A program made the translations under genes and the position numbers. A stretch of 64,000 nucleotides of DNA from positions 62,001 through 126,000 of the forward strand of contig BGOJ01000002.1 in NCBI GenBank assembly GCA_003569185.1. Reading direction: 5' to 3'. Source of the stretch: Candidatus Planktophila sp. (GTDB taxonomy: Bacteria > Actinomycetota > Actinomycetes > Nanopelagicales > Nanopelagicaceae). The notes below the pieces were generated by a model that was not told where the DNA came from, did not search any database, and saw nothing but the letters and a program-made list of their open reading frames with translations. Shown here piece after piece: positions 18,488-27,346 of this stretch (position 1 is the first letter of the stretch; each line of letters starts with the position of its first letter).

Positions 18488-20531
18488 TTCCTTCTCGATC
18501 TAAGTAAGGCAAAATTCCACCAAGGTGCATTGGCCAACCTGAACCAAGCAACATACAAATATCAATCTCCTGTGGTGTTGAAACCACACCTTCATCTAGC
18601 ATCATCTTTGCCTCAGTTGCCAAAGCCTCTAGCGCCCGTTTTCTCACCTGCTCAGCTGTTGATGGCGTACTTCCTTTTTCGAGTAGAGCAAGTGCCGCCG
18701 GATTAACGGTGTTAACACCATTTGAATCCTTTACATAAAATGTTTTTACCCCATCTTTTACAAACCGCTGCATAGTTGGTGAGATTTTGTAACGTGGGCC
18801 AAGGTTCTTATTTAAAGTTTCAGCCACATGCAATGCAACTCCTGGGCCAACTAAGCCAAGTAATTCAAGGGATGACATTGGAAAACCAAGGGGAGCCATG
18901 GCAGCATCTGCTACCTCATAAGGTGTTCCTTCATCGATTGCATCTGTTACCTCGCCCATAAAACGAGTTAATAGACGATTAACCACAAAAGCTGGCGCAT
19001 CTTTAACAATCACCATTGTCTTCTTTAAATCTTTACCAATATTTATTGCAGTGGCGGTAGTGGCATCATCTGTCTTGGTAGTTCTTGCCACTTCAAGCAG
19101 CGGCATTACTGCAACTGGATTAAAGAAGTGAAATCCAACAACCCGCTCTGGATTCTTCAAGCCCTCACTCATTGCCTCTACTGAAAGGGATGAGGTATTG
19201 GTAGCCAAGATGCACTCTGGTGTAACAATTGCTTCTAGCTCTTTAAACAACTTTTGCTTTAATGACAACTCTTCAAAGATCGCCTCAATTACAAAGTCAG
19301 CATTTGCAAAGATCTTCTTATCTACTGAGCCAGAGATATTTGTTAACAATCTAGCTGCTGATTCCGGGGATAATCGCTTCTTATCAACTAACTTTTGAAT
19401 CTCATTTTTAATCCAGGCTAATCCTTTATCAACTCGCTCTTGATCAAGATCGGTGATTACAACAGGAACCTTAAGATTTCGAAGCATTAGCAATGCCAAC
19501 TGAGATGCCATAAGACCTGCACCAACGACGCCGACTCGAGTTATCTTTCGAGCAAGTGCTGGTTTAGGAGCTCCTTCAACCTTCTTGCGTTTCTTTTGAA
19601 TCAAATTAAATGAGTAAAGAGATGCGCGCAGTGAATCACTCATTACTAAATCAGCTAAAACCTTAGTTTCAGCAGCAAAGCCATCTCGAACTGAATTACT
19701 TTGCGCTGCTTTGATTAAATCAAGGGCTGCAAGTGGGGATGGGATCTGTGCGCCACTATATTTCTTGGCAATCGCTGCTTTACCGGTAGCAATTGCTTTT
19801 TCATAGCCAGCAGAATCCTTACTAAAATCTTTGCGTTCAATCTTATTTTTTCCACTTAATAGATCAGCAGCAAATTTAACTGACCTTTCAATAAAATCAG
19901 CTGGTTCATAAACCGCATCCACTACGCCTAGCGTGAGCGCGTCCTTTGCTTTCATCATGGTGTTGTTGTTTAGTGCATTTAAAATAATTACCTGAACTGC
20001 ATTTTCTGGCCCAATTAGTTTTGGCAGAAGTGTTGCCCCACCCCAACCTGGCACTAAACCTAGGAAACACTCTGGTAAGCCGGTAAAGGCAGTTGTTGCC
20101 AAGGTTCGATAGTGACAGTTAAGTCCAACCTCTAAGCCACCACCTAGTGCTAACCCATTTATAAAGGCAAAGGTTGGCTTCTTACTCTCATGCAGTTTTA
20201 GAAATACCTCATGGCCTAAATCTCCAATTGCAACTGCTTGAGATTTATCTTTTAGAAAACTCATCGCTGAAAGATCAGCACCAGCAGCAAATATAAATGG
20301 CTTACCAGTTACAGCAATTGCTACTGCATCTGATTTTTGCGCCTCATCAATTGCATTAGAAAGAGCCGCTAAGGATGCAGGGCCAAAGGTATTTGGGCGA
20401 TTATGGTCTGCGCCATTATCTAATGTGATTAAGGCAAGGTTACCGGTAGCGCCAAAGGCGGAGAGTGAAACCATCTGCACAATTGCATTGGTTACTACCT
20501 CATCAGGTGCGGCTGCTAATACATCAGACAT
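18429..20531 (-). CDS. Bifunctional enoyl-CoA hydratase / 3-hydroxyacyl-CoA dehydrogenase (FadB/FadJ type)
   Basis: Multifunctional alpha subunit of fatty-acid beta-oxidation. The N-terminal crotonase domain (about residues 15-220) has FIFAAGADLSAM and GLALGGGLEVGLNCHYR. The NAD-binding dehydrogenase domain starts VGVVGAGLMASQLALLML (about residue 340), with ATNTSSLSVEAM and the catalytic-histidine segment VGFHFFNPVAVMPLLEV. The C-terminal 3HCDH domain ends GGILPYLDREGISEAV. It has 700 residues. Its start overlaps the thiolase stop by one base (one operon), and its 3' end overlaps dxs by 59 bases in antisense. Confidence 0.93.
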   Translation of the reverse strand: MSDVLAAAPDEVVTNAIVQMVSLSAFGATGNLALITLDNGADHNRPNTFGPASLAALSNAIDEAQKSDAVAIAVTGKPFIFAAGADLSAMSFLKDKSQAVAIGDLGHEVFLKLHESKKPTFAFINGLALGGGLEVGLNCHYRTLATTAFTGLPECFLGLVPGWGGATLLPKLIGPENAVQVIILNALNNNTMMKAKDALTLGVVDAVYEPADFIERSVKFAADLLSGKNKIERKDFSKDSAGYEKAIATGKAAIAKKYSGAQIPSPLAALDLIKAAQSNSVRDGFAAETKVLADLVMSDSLRASLYSFNLIQKKRKKVEGAPKPALARKITRVGVVGAGLMASQLALLMLRNLKVPVVITDLDQERVDKGLAWIKNEIQKLVDKKRLSPESAARLLTNISGSVDKKIFANADFVIEAIFEELSLKQKLFKELEAIVTPECILATNTSSLSVEAMSEGLKNPERVVGFHFFNPVAVMPLLEVARTTKTDDATTATAINIGKDLKKTMVIVKDAPAFVVNRLLTRFMGEVTDAIDEGTPYEVADAAMAPLGFPMSSLELLGLVGPGVALHVAETLNKNLGPRYKISPTMQRFVKDGVKTFYVKDSNGVNTVNPAALALLEKGSTPSTAEQVRKRALEALATEAKMMLDEGVVSTPQEIDICMLLGSGWPMHLGGILPYLDREGISEAVCGARFHPKGVASLP

Positions 20532-21736
20532 TATTTATCACCTTTGTAATTAGGGTTTTCCCAAATAATTGTGCCACCCATACCTAAGCCGATACACATA
20601 GTGGTAATTCCATATCTAACCTCTGGGTGCTCTTTAAAGCCATTAGCTAGATTTAAAATTAAGCGCACCCCTGATGAGGCCAGGGGATGACCTACGGCAA
20701 TCGCACCGCCATAGATATTTACTCGCTTATCATCATCGGCAATGCCAAAGTGATCTAAAAATGAAAGTACTTGAATTGCAAATGCTTCATTAACCTCAAA
20801 TAAACCAATATCGGTAATATCTAAGCCAGCTTTTTTCAAAGCTTTAATAGTGCTCGGCACTGGTCCATAGCCCATGATCTCTGGCTCAACACCGGCAAAT
20901 GCAAAAGAAACTAACTTAGCTTTGATTGGCAGATTTAACTCTTTAGCTTTTGCCTCAGATGCCAAGATTGCAGCAGTTGCGCCATCATTTAAGCCAGCGG
21001 CATTTCCTGCAGTTACCCGTCCGGCTGCTCTAAATGGTGTTTTAAGTGCAGCTAATGCTTCAAGTGTGGTTTGTGGTCTTGGTGGCTCATCAACTGTTGC
21101 CACACCCCAACCCGCCTCAACATTTCTAGTTGCAACTGGAATTAGATCAGGTTGAATTTTATTTGCAGCATAAGCGGCAGCTGTTTTTTGTTGTGATGCT
21201 AATGCGTACTTATCTGCCCGCTCCTTTGTCAGGTGGGGAAATTTGTCATGTAATCGCTCAGCAGTTGCACCCATTTGCAGCGCATCTGTATCAACAATTT
21301 TTTCAGCTAGGTATCTTGGATTTGGATCCATGCCATCACCCATTGGGTGATTTCCCATATGTTCTACGCCGCCTGCGATTGCTAAATCATAAGCACCCAT
21401 ATTTATGCCACCGGCAATGGTGGTCACCGCAGTTAGTGCACCAGCACACCAGCGATCAATTGAGTAACCTGGAACTGATTTTGGAATGCCAGCTAAAATT
21501 GAAACTGATCGACCAATATTCATACCTTGATCACCAGTTTGAGTTGCAGCTGCAATTGCCACATCATCAATTTGATCTACTGGCAGATTTGGATTTCGCT
21601 CTAGTAATCCGCGAATGCAGCGAACCATAATGTCATCAGCTCTGGTTTGGGCGTAGAGGGAGCCAGCTTTACCAAATGGGGTGCGAACTGCATCAACTAA
21701 GACCACATTGGTTTTTGCACTTGCAGTTTTGCTCAT
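20531..21736 (-). CDS. Acetyl-CoA C-acyltransferase (thiolase, FadA type)
   Basis: Thiolytic last step of beta-oxidation, partner of the downstream FadB-like gene. The nucleophile cysteine lies in DRWCAGALTAVTTIAGGI. The C-terminal catalytic elements are NEAFAIQVL, GGAIAVGHPLASSGVR and the second cysteine in TTMCIGLGMGG. The 401 residues are normal for thiolases. The actinobacterial order DUF3000-rnd-fadA-fadB next to dxs is recognisable here, with an iron permease gene inserted between rnd and fadA. Confidence 0.93.
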   Translation of the reverse strand: MSKTASAKTNVVLVDAVRTPFGKAGSLYAQTRADDIMVRCIRGLLERNPNLPVDQIDDVAIAAATQTGDQGMNIGRSVSILAGIPKSVPGYSIDRWCAGALTAVTTIAGGINMGAYDLAIAGGVEHMGNHPMGDGMDPNPRYLAEKIVDTDALQMGATAERLHDKFPHLTKERADKYALASQQKTAAAYAANKIQPDLIPVATRNVEAGWGVATVDEPPRPQTTLEALAALKTPFRAAGRVTAGNAAGLNDGATAAILASEAKAKELNLPIKAKLVSFAFAGVEPEIMGYGPVPSTIKALKKAGLDITDIGLFEVNEAFAIQVLSFLDHFGIADDDKRVNIYGGAIAVGHPLASSGVRLILNLANGFKEHPEVRYGITTMCIGLGMGGTIIWENPNYKGDK

Positions 21737-21817
21737 TTTTAGCCCCTAGCTATTTGGCTGCTTGGATATAAGGCTAGGTTACCCGCCAGTAGAGAAAATG
21801 GGTAGTGGGAGGAGTAC

Positions 21818-22633
21818 TTATTTAACTAGGGTTTTAGCCGGTGCTGATTTTGTATACAGGCGCAGCACGATTGCAAGGTAGCTGACATATAAGAAGAGTT
21901 GCACCCAAGAGGTGTTTACATCAAAGCCAATTGTGCCGGCAAGAATTGTGCCCGCAATTGAATCCTTTGCCATCACAGATGAGATATCCCAAGCGTATGA
22001 ACCATCTCCTGGAATCCAGCCCAGCTCTTGATACTCATGCACGCCATAGGAGAGCACACCAGCTGCCACAATAATTAGGGCAATACCAGTGATAGTAAAA
22101 AACTTACTTAAATTTAATTTGATTGAGCGGTTATAAATCATATAACCCAAGATCACTGCAAGTGCTAACCCTGCAATTAAACCAATTGAGGCAGATGAGG
22201 TGGCAGCAACTGTTTTAAAATTAGTGTAAACAAATAAAGCGGTCTCAAGTCCTTCACGAGCAACTGCAAAAAATGCAGCAGCGGCAAGTGCTAGCGGGCC
22301 AGCAGATAATGCGTTATCTACCTTGCCATGGAGCTCATCTCTTAAGGTTCTAGCCGCACGCTTCATCCAGAAAACCATCCAGGTAACTAGACCAACTGCT
22401 AGAAATGAGGTGGTGCCGGCAAAGAATTGTTCACCGCGCTCGCTTAACTCAGCTGAGGTAAATGATAAAAAGCCACCGAGTGCAAAACTTGCAGCAAGTG
22501 CAATACCCACGCCACTCCAAATTGGAACTAGGAGATTGCGTCGACCGGTCTTAACTACATATGCGACCAAGATTCCAACAATTAAGGCAGCCTCTAGCCC
22601 CTCACGAAGGGCGATTAAGAAGGTGCTCAGCAT
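21818..22633 (-). CDS. FTR1/EfeU family iron permease
   Basis: Integral membrane iron permease. Two REGLE motifs, REGLEAALIVGI (residue 10) and REGLETALFVY (about residue 126), sit in transmembrane helices and bind iron in this family. Seven hydrophobic segments are visible in 271 residues. The usual partners EfeO and EfeB (or another ferroxidase) are not adjacent. It lies between rnd and fadA on the same strand, with a large hairpin in the preceding gap. No Fur or DtxR site was recognised. Confidence 0.88.
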   Translation of the reverse strand: MLSTFLIALREGLEAALIVGILVAYVVKTGRRNLLVPIWSGVGIALAASFALGGFLSFTSAELSERGEQFFAGTTSFLAVGLVTWMVFWMKRAARTLRDELHGKVDNALSAGPLALAAAAFFAVAREGLETALFVYTNFKTVAATSSASIGLIAGLALAVILGYMIYNRSIKLNLSKFFTITGIALIIVAAGVLSYGVHEYQELGWIPGDGSYAWDISSVMAKDSIAGTILAGTIGFDVNTSWVQLFLYVSYLAIVLRLYTKSAPAKTLVK

Positions 22634-22654
22634 GGCTTGAGCATATTCCTAGGG

Positions 22655-22693
22655 GATTGAATTACGCAACTTAAGTGTTGCGTAATTCCAATC
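22655..22693. repeat. Large inverted repeat (hairpin) between rnd and the FTR1 gene
   Basis: GAATTACGCAAC and GTTGCGTAATTC form a perfect 12-bp stem with a TTAAGT loop; the arms extend further (GATT/AATC) with a one-base bulge, giving about 16 paired positions. It starts only 7 bases after the rnd stop, as a terminator would, but no T-run follows on the minus strand. It could instead be an RNA stability element or an operator for the iron permease. Confidence 0.6.
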
Positions 22694-22699
22694 ACATAC

Positions 22700-23983
22700 T
22701 TAAGGGGCTACGGAAGCCTCATTTTCCGCTTCCGCACTTTCTGGCACTACCAAGGCCTCGGTGGCAGAAAGGTGAGGTGCAATTACGCTAACCACCTGCT
22801 CCACCTGCCAACTTCTAGCACCCAATCTTGTTAACTCACCCTCCACGAAACTTTCATATTCACTCACATAGGTTGGTGGCTCCTGCCAACAAATACGTTT
22901 TACATAATCTGGCGTTATCAAATTCTCAGTTGGAATTTGTAATTGCTGGGATAATTCAATTAAGGCAGCTCGCGCATGGGTTAAGCGGGCATAGCCAAGA
23001 GGATTTTTCTCTTTCCAAATCTTAATTGGTGGCATGGATTGGGATGCAACTCGAAGCTCTACCTGTTCCTCAATCGGAGTTTTTAATGATGCTGTTAAAA
23101 CCTTTAACCAGCGACTAAATGGTGGTACCTCTAATCTTGTGCGCCAACCAATTACCTTGGCAACCTCCTCTAGATTATCGGGTCGCTTAATTGCTAACTC
23201 CACAATCGCTTCATCACCTAAAACCCGGCCGGGGGCAAGATCTAACTCCCGCGCCAACTCATCTCGAGAGAGCCAAAGATCTCGAATTATCGTCATGCTC
23301 AATCGATCGCGCACCTTATGCATGCCAGAGGTTCGTCGCCATCGGTCAGATTTTGGCGAATCGCTGAATTGATAATCCTGATAATTTTTTATAATCGAAG
23401 CAAAATCCTGCTCTGCCCACTTGAGCTTTTTTTGCTCAATTAAAAGCTGCTCAACTTTGTCTCTGATATCTAACAAGATATCAACATCTAATGCAGCATA
23501 TGTAATCCACTCTGGTCTTAAGGGTCTGATCGACCAATCAACTGCAGAGTGTTCTTTTGCAAGTTGTAGCTCTAACAAACTTTCAGCTAAAGCACCTAAG
23601 CCAACCCTTGGACAACCTGCAATTCTCGCCCCTAATTCAGTATCAAATAATTGTTTTGGCTTTAATCCAATCTCAATCAAACAGGGAAGATCTTGGGTAC
23701 TGGCATGAATTACCCATTCGATATCAGAAAATTCAGAATTAAACCGCTGCCAAAGTTTTGAATCCTTTAATGGAATGGGATCGATTAAATGCAGCCCGCC
23801 ACCTTTGCGATAGATCTGAATTAAATAAGCCCGCTGGCTATATCGGTAACCAGATGCACGTTCGGCATCAATTGCAATTGGTCCCTCACCCTTTAACAGG
23901 GCGGAGATTACTTTCTCATACTCACTTTCAGTGGCAACAATTTCTGGTGTGCCATGGCGAGGTGAGAGCAAAGGGGTAAGCAT
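22700..23983 (-). CDS. rnd: Ribonuclease D-like 3'-5' exonuclease with HRDC domains
   Basis: DEDD-type exonuclease for RNA 3'-end maturation. The N-terminal exonuclease domain shows IAIDAERASGYRYSQRAYLI (Exo I, about residues 37-56), a middle motif with FDTELGARIAG, and AALDVDILLDI (Exo III). HRDC-like helical domains occupy roughly residues 210-400. The 427 residues are typical of actinobacterial versions. It starts 13 bases after the DUF3000 stop, so these two are co-transcribed. Confidence 0.9.
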   Translation of the reverse strand: MLTPLLSPRHGTPEIVATESEYEKVISALLKGEGPIAIDAERASGYRYSQRAYLIQIYRKGGGLHLIDPIPLKDSKLWQRFNSEFSDIEWVIHASTQDLPCLIEIGLKPKQLFDTELGARIAGCPRVGLGALAESLLELQLAKEHSAVDWSIRPLRPEWITYAALDVDILLDIRDKVEQLLIEQKKLKWAEQDFASIIKNYQDYQFSDSPKSDRWRRTSGMHKVRDRLSMTIIRDLWLSRDELARELDLAPGRVLGDEAIVELAIKRPDNLEEVAKVIGWRTRLEVPPFSRWLKVLTASLKTPIEEQVELRVASQSMPPIKIWKEKNPLGYARLTHARAALIELSQQLQIPTENLITPDYVKRICWQEPPTYVSEYESFVEGELTRLGARSWQVEQVVSVIAPHLSATEALVVPESAEAENEASVAP

Positions 23984-23996
23984 TAATTACTTTATT

Positions 23997-24536
23997 CTAG
24001 TTGCTACGAGAGATTGAACTAACGCCATGCGGAATTGGCTCAAGACCTGCGGTAATTGCCAAGAGCTCAAGCCAGGCATTTACATGTTCGGCTAAGTTTT
24101 CTTCATTGGTAGGTGTCCAAGAGGCACGAATTTCAATTTCAGAATCTTCATCTCGATCAACTAATTCACCAAAGGATGCACTAGCAACTCTAGTTACTGT
24201 GCCGCTTGGATTTATAAACTCGCAATTATTCTTCTTGAGTGATTCAAGTAGCCAAGCCCAACCAATTTCTGGCAGTAATGGATCTGATGCCATCTCTAAA
24301 TCAATTGCAGCCCGAGCAAAAGTTACGCAGCGCCATTGACCACCCCAACCTTCTTGGCCGGCTGGATCATGAAGTAATACAAATCTGCCAGTTGCAGCAT
24401 CCTCTAAAACATCAGCGGTCATAGCTAATGCATGGGGTGCAAGTTTTTGGGGGGCAGGAACTGATTCAAGCAAAATTTCACCTCTTGGCTTTAACGCCAA
24501 AATTGGTGCAATTACTTGATCAAAAGTTTTTTTCAC
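23997..24536 (-). CDS. DUF3000 family protein
   Basis: Actinobacteria-specific protein of unknown function, 179 residues, no membrane segment. Conserved features include the LHDPAGQEGWGGQWRCVTFA stretch (about residues 54-73), the hydrophobic EIGWAWLLESL and an acidic region before SWTPTNEENLAEHVNAW. Its place upstream of rnd is the standard one in Actinobacteria. Nothing in the sequence suggests a catalytic site. Confidence 0.83.
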   Translation of the reverse strand: MKKTFDQVIAPILALKPRGEILLESVPAPQKLAPHALAMTADVLEDAATGRFVLLHDPAGQEGWGGQWRCVTFARAAIDLEMASDPLLPEIGWAWLLESLKKNNCEFINPSGTVTRVASASFGELVDRDEDSEIEIRASWTPTNEENLAEHVNAWLELLAITAGLEPIPHGVSSISRSN

Positions 24537-24630
24537 TATCTAAGGATAAATTGCCGTTGGCAAAAGCAGGTGAAGCCACGAGCGAAGTGGAAAATAAATA
24601 AGTTCAAATGCAACCTAGTAGGCTTGGCTA

Positions 24631-25470
24631 ATGGCATCACTTTTAGCAATTTTCTCCTCAATACTTTGGGGTAGTGCCGATTTCTTTGGTGGCAAATTAT
24701 CCAAGCGATATCAAGCACTTGCAGTAACTGCCGTTTCACAAGCATTTGGATTACTAATTGGAATAACAATTATTCTGATCAGCTCATCTTGGCTAAGACC
24801 AAATCTTTCTTGGGATGGATATTTCTTATCTGGTGTTTGCGCAGGCTTACTTGGCTTTATCGGTTTGGTTGCCTTTTACTCCGGCCTTGCAACCGGCCGT
24901 ATGGGTGTAGTTGCACCTATAAGTGCCCTAAGTGTTTTGATTCCACTAACAATTGCTTTTATTAATGGCGAAAAACCAAGTTCTACTCAATTACTTGGCA
25001 TGGGTATTGCGTTAACTGGCGCAGTATTTGCAAGTGGTCCTGAAGTAAAGGGCGGATTAGCGGTTAAACCAATAGTTTTTGCAGTGATTGCTGCCTTTGG
25101 ATTTGGCGCAGCAGTTGCATTTATTGCAAAGGGCTCGGTGAGTAGTGCAATTATGACCATGACAACCATGCGCTTTTCAACCTTCGTCGTTGCCTTATTT
25201 TTATTTGCTCGCTTTCGTACACTTGGAGGTTTTAAAAAGAAAGACATTCCAGTATTAGTTGGAATTGGTGGCGCAGATTTTATTGCTAATTTGTTGTTAG
25301 GAGTTGCAACCACTAAGGGATTAGTTTCTTTGGCAGTAGTCCTTGGCTCACTTTATCCAATTGTCACCGCATTGCTGGCTTTTAAAATTTTGCATGAGAG
25401 ATTACATAAAATCCAGTATGTTGGAATTGGATTTGCAATCGCAGGAGTTGTGGTTATCTCACTTAGTTAG
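24631..25470 (+). CDS. EamA-type (DMT superfamily) transporter
   Basis: Ten-helix membrane permease made of two EamA repeats, 279 residues. The first repeat starts at the N-terminus (SILWGSADFFGGKLS), the second near residue 145 (FAVIAAFGFGAAVAFIAKG), and each ends in a Pro/Gly-containing helix such as LGSLYPIVTALLAF. The substrate is unknown; relatives export amino acids, nucleosides or other metabolites. The 3' end overlaps the convergent RibD-like gene by 12 bases. Confidence 0.83.
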   Translation: MASLLAIFSSILWGSADFFGGKLSKRYQALAVTAVSQAFGLLIGITIILISSSWLRPNLSWDGYFLSGVCAGLLGFIGLVAFYSGLATGRMGVVAPISALSVLIPLTIAFINGEKPSSTQLLGMGIALTGAVFASGPEVKGGLAVKPIVFAVIAAFGFGAAVAFIAKGSVSSAIMTMTTMRFSTFVVALFLFARFRTLGGFKKKDIPVLVGIGGADFIANLLLGVATTKGLVSLAVVLGSLYPIVTALLAFKILHERLHKIQYVGIGFAIAGVVVISLS

Positions 25471-25986
25471 TTTTTTATAATAAAGAAACTCACAAGGGGC
25501 GATATTTTCACGGCTGATTAATTCAAAGCTGTTTGTTAGATCGCTGATAGAGATTGAGTTATCACCTGTTTTTTCTAAATTCACCGTCAGATAAAGGTGA
25601 TCTATTAATCCGGCTTCAATCATCTGTTTTAATAATGCAGCTCCGGCCTCTACCAATAAATTAATTGGTCCACTTTGATCTGGGTTAAAACTACTTTTAA
25701 GTTCATTGATCATCTCAGCAGGAGAGAGTGCAAATTGTTTTACCAACTGATTTTTTGGTTGCAACCTAACCTTTGTGTGAGTGAGGATATAAAGGGGAAT
25801 GGGAGTTCGCTTATATGGCTCCCGCCTTGCTGTGTTGCCCCCGATCAGGATTAAGTCATTTTTTGATCGAAGCTCATGAAATCTTCTGCGATCTTCATCA
25901 GTTGAAAGGCCGATGGAGGAGCCAGCTAGGGTGGTTGAGCCATCTGCTCCAACAATCAAATTGGCGGTGGTGATTACAGAGCGCAT
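25459..25986 (-). CDS. RibD C-terminal-domain / dihydrofolate-reductase-like protein
   Basis: Single reductase domain of the RibD-C superfamily, which uses NADPH on pyrimidine or pterin substrates. Visible are the N-terminal ITTANLIVGADGSTT, the nucleotide-binding NDLILIGGNTARRE, and NLLVEAGAALLKQMIEAGLIDHLYL, the family's conserved VEGG-like loop. The deaminase half of RibD is missing, as in stand-alone actinobacterial homologues. I start at the ATG giving MRSVITTANL (the track start adds six residues). Role in riboflavin or folate metabolism is undecided. Confidence 0.75.
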   Translation of the reverse strand: MRSVITTANLIVGADGSTTLAGSSIGLSTDEDRRRFHELRSKNDLILIGGNTARREPYKRTPIPLYILTHTKVRLQPKNQLVKQFALSPAEMINELKSSFNPDQSGPINLLVEAGAALLKQMIEAGLIDHLYLTVNLEKTGDNSISISDLTNSFELISRENIAPCEFLYYKKLTK

Positions 25987-26033
25987 ACCCCACAGGTTAC
26001 CCAAGTGTCAGTGCTGCCACCTAACCTTTTGCC

Positions 26034-26252
26034 ATGATCATCGATTGCGATAGTTGTGTAATGCGCCAGATCGCCTGTGGCGATTGTGTTGTATCAGTGC
26101 TGCTTGATATTAAGCCAGCTGCTGGTAAAAAAGCTGAGTTAAGTAATGCTGACAAAGCTGCAATTAATAATCTCTCCTCCGTTGGATTGGTGCCGCCCTT
26201 GCGATTTGTGCCAAATTCTCCAAATCAAAAACGGGTGAAGAAAATTGGCTAA
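26034..26252 (+). CDS. Small cysteine-rich actinobacterial protein of unknown function
   Basis: Seventy-two residues beginning MIIDCDSCVMRQIACGDCVVSVLL: two CxxC pairs plus a fifth cysteine between them within the first 19 residues, then a helical middle and a basic C-terminus. The pattern suggests a zinc or iron-sulfur site. Short proteins of this type are familiar in Actinobacteria just upstream of NlpC/P60 genes, as here. No function is known to me. Confidence 0.72.
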   Translation: MIIDCDSCVMRQIACGDCVVSVLLDIKPAAGKKAELSNADKAAINNLSSVGLVPPLRFVPNSPNQKRVKKIG

Positions 26253-26345
26253 ATCATGAAAAAAGGATGGAAATCTAGATAATTCTCAGCACACTACGCC
26301 TAAGTTGGGTTGAGTTGGCAGCGTGGTGGCGGTTAGCCTTTGAAA

Positions 26346-27346
26346 ATGAGAAGTATGCCTCGGGCGATATTTGCCCTAGTAATTGGTGCTGGAATTCTTT
26401 TTCCAATTCCCGCCAATGCTGCGCCTAATTTAATTGAGGTGCAGGGCAGAATAAGAGATTTACAAGAGCAGGCAACTGAGGCAGCCGAAGGTGCACAAGA
26501 GGCCAAGGTGCAATTAGCAAAGTTAAAGAAAACTTTAGATACCGTCCAACAACAAGCCAGCCAACAAGGTGCATCAGTTACCGCTTTAATAAAACAATTG
26601 GCGCGATAGCAAATGAACGTTATAAATCAGGCCCACTCAGCCAATCCTTAGAGTTACTTTTCTCAACCGATCCAGGGTTATATCTATCTGCTGCGGGATC
26701 ATTAGAGGCTGTTACTAGACAAAAAACAGCTGATCTTAAAAAGTTTTCAGTTGCAACCCAGCGATTAACTGCCACCTCATTAACTGTGTCAGACAAGTTA
26801 GCGATGGTTAAGGCGGCAGAGGCCAAGTTCACTAGACAATTAGCCTTGGCAAACTCAAAACTAAAAGAGGCAGAGGAGTTATTAGCTAAGTTAACCGCTG
26901 CCGAGCGTGAGCGGTTGGCCAAGCTTAATAATGATGAAGAGGATGCCGATCAGCAAAAATCTTTAAGTGATGCCGCCAAGTACTCAGGTGTTTCTGGCCG
27001 AGGTGGAATTGCAATTAAATACGCCCTTGCCCAAATTGGCGATAAGTATGTCTTTGGCGCAGATGGCCTTACCTACTGGGATTGCTCTGGCTTAACGATG
27101 CGCGCCTTTGGCGCAGCAGGTGTTTCACTGCCGCACTCATCTAGAGCTCAATATAGATATGGCAAAGCAATCGCTCGGAAAGATTTACAACCGGGAGATT
27201 TAGTATTTTTTGGAAAACCAATTTCACATGTGGCAATCTATTTAGGACCAGACCGCATGTTGCATGCCCCAAGATCAGGAAGTCGCGTAAAGATTGCCAA
27301 TATGGATATGGGAAGAAAACCTTATATTGGAGCACGCCGTTTATAG
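26346..27346 (+). CDS. NlpC/P60 cell-wall endopeptidase, secreted (frameshifted in this sequence)
   Basis: Predicted gamma-D-glutamyl peptidase acting on peptidoglycan. The signal peptide ends near ANAAPN; a long coiled coil (about residues 25-210) precedes a C-terminal NlpC/P60 domain with the catalytic cysteine in YWDCSGLTMRAFG and histidine in ISHVAIYLG. The frame breaks near 26591: one more A in the AAAA run gives LIKTIGAIANERYKSG and joins the two halves into a protein of about 333 residues with normal architecture. The start is uncertain (TTG 26340 or ATG 26346/26355). It overlaps the glycosyltransferase gene. A sequencing error is more likely than decay. Confidence 0.82.
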
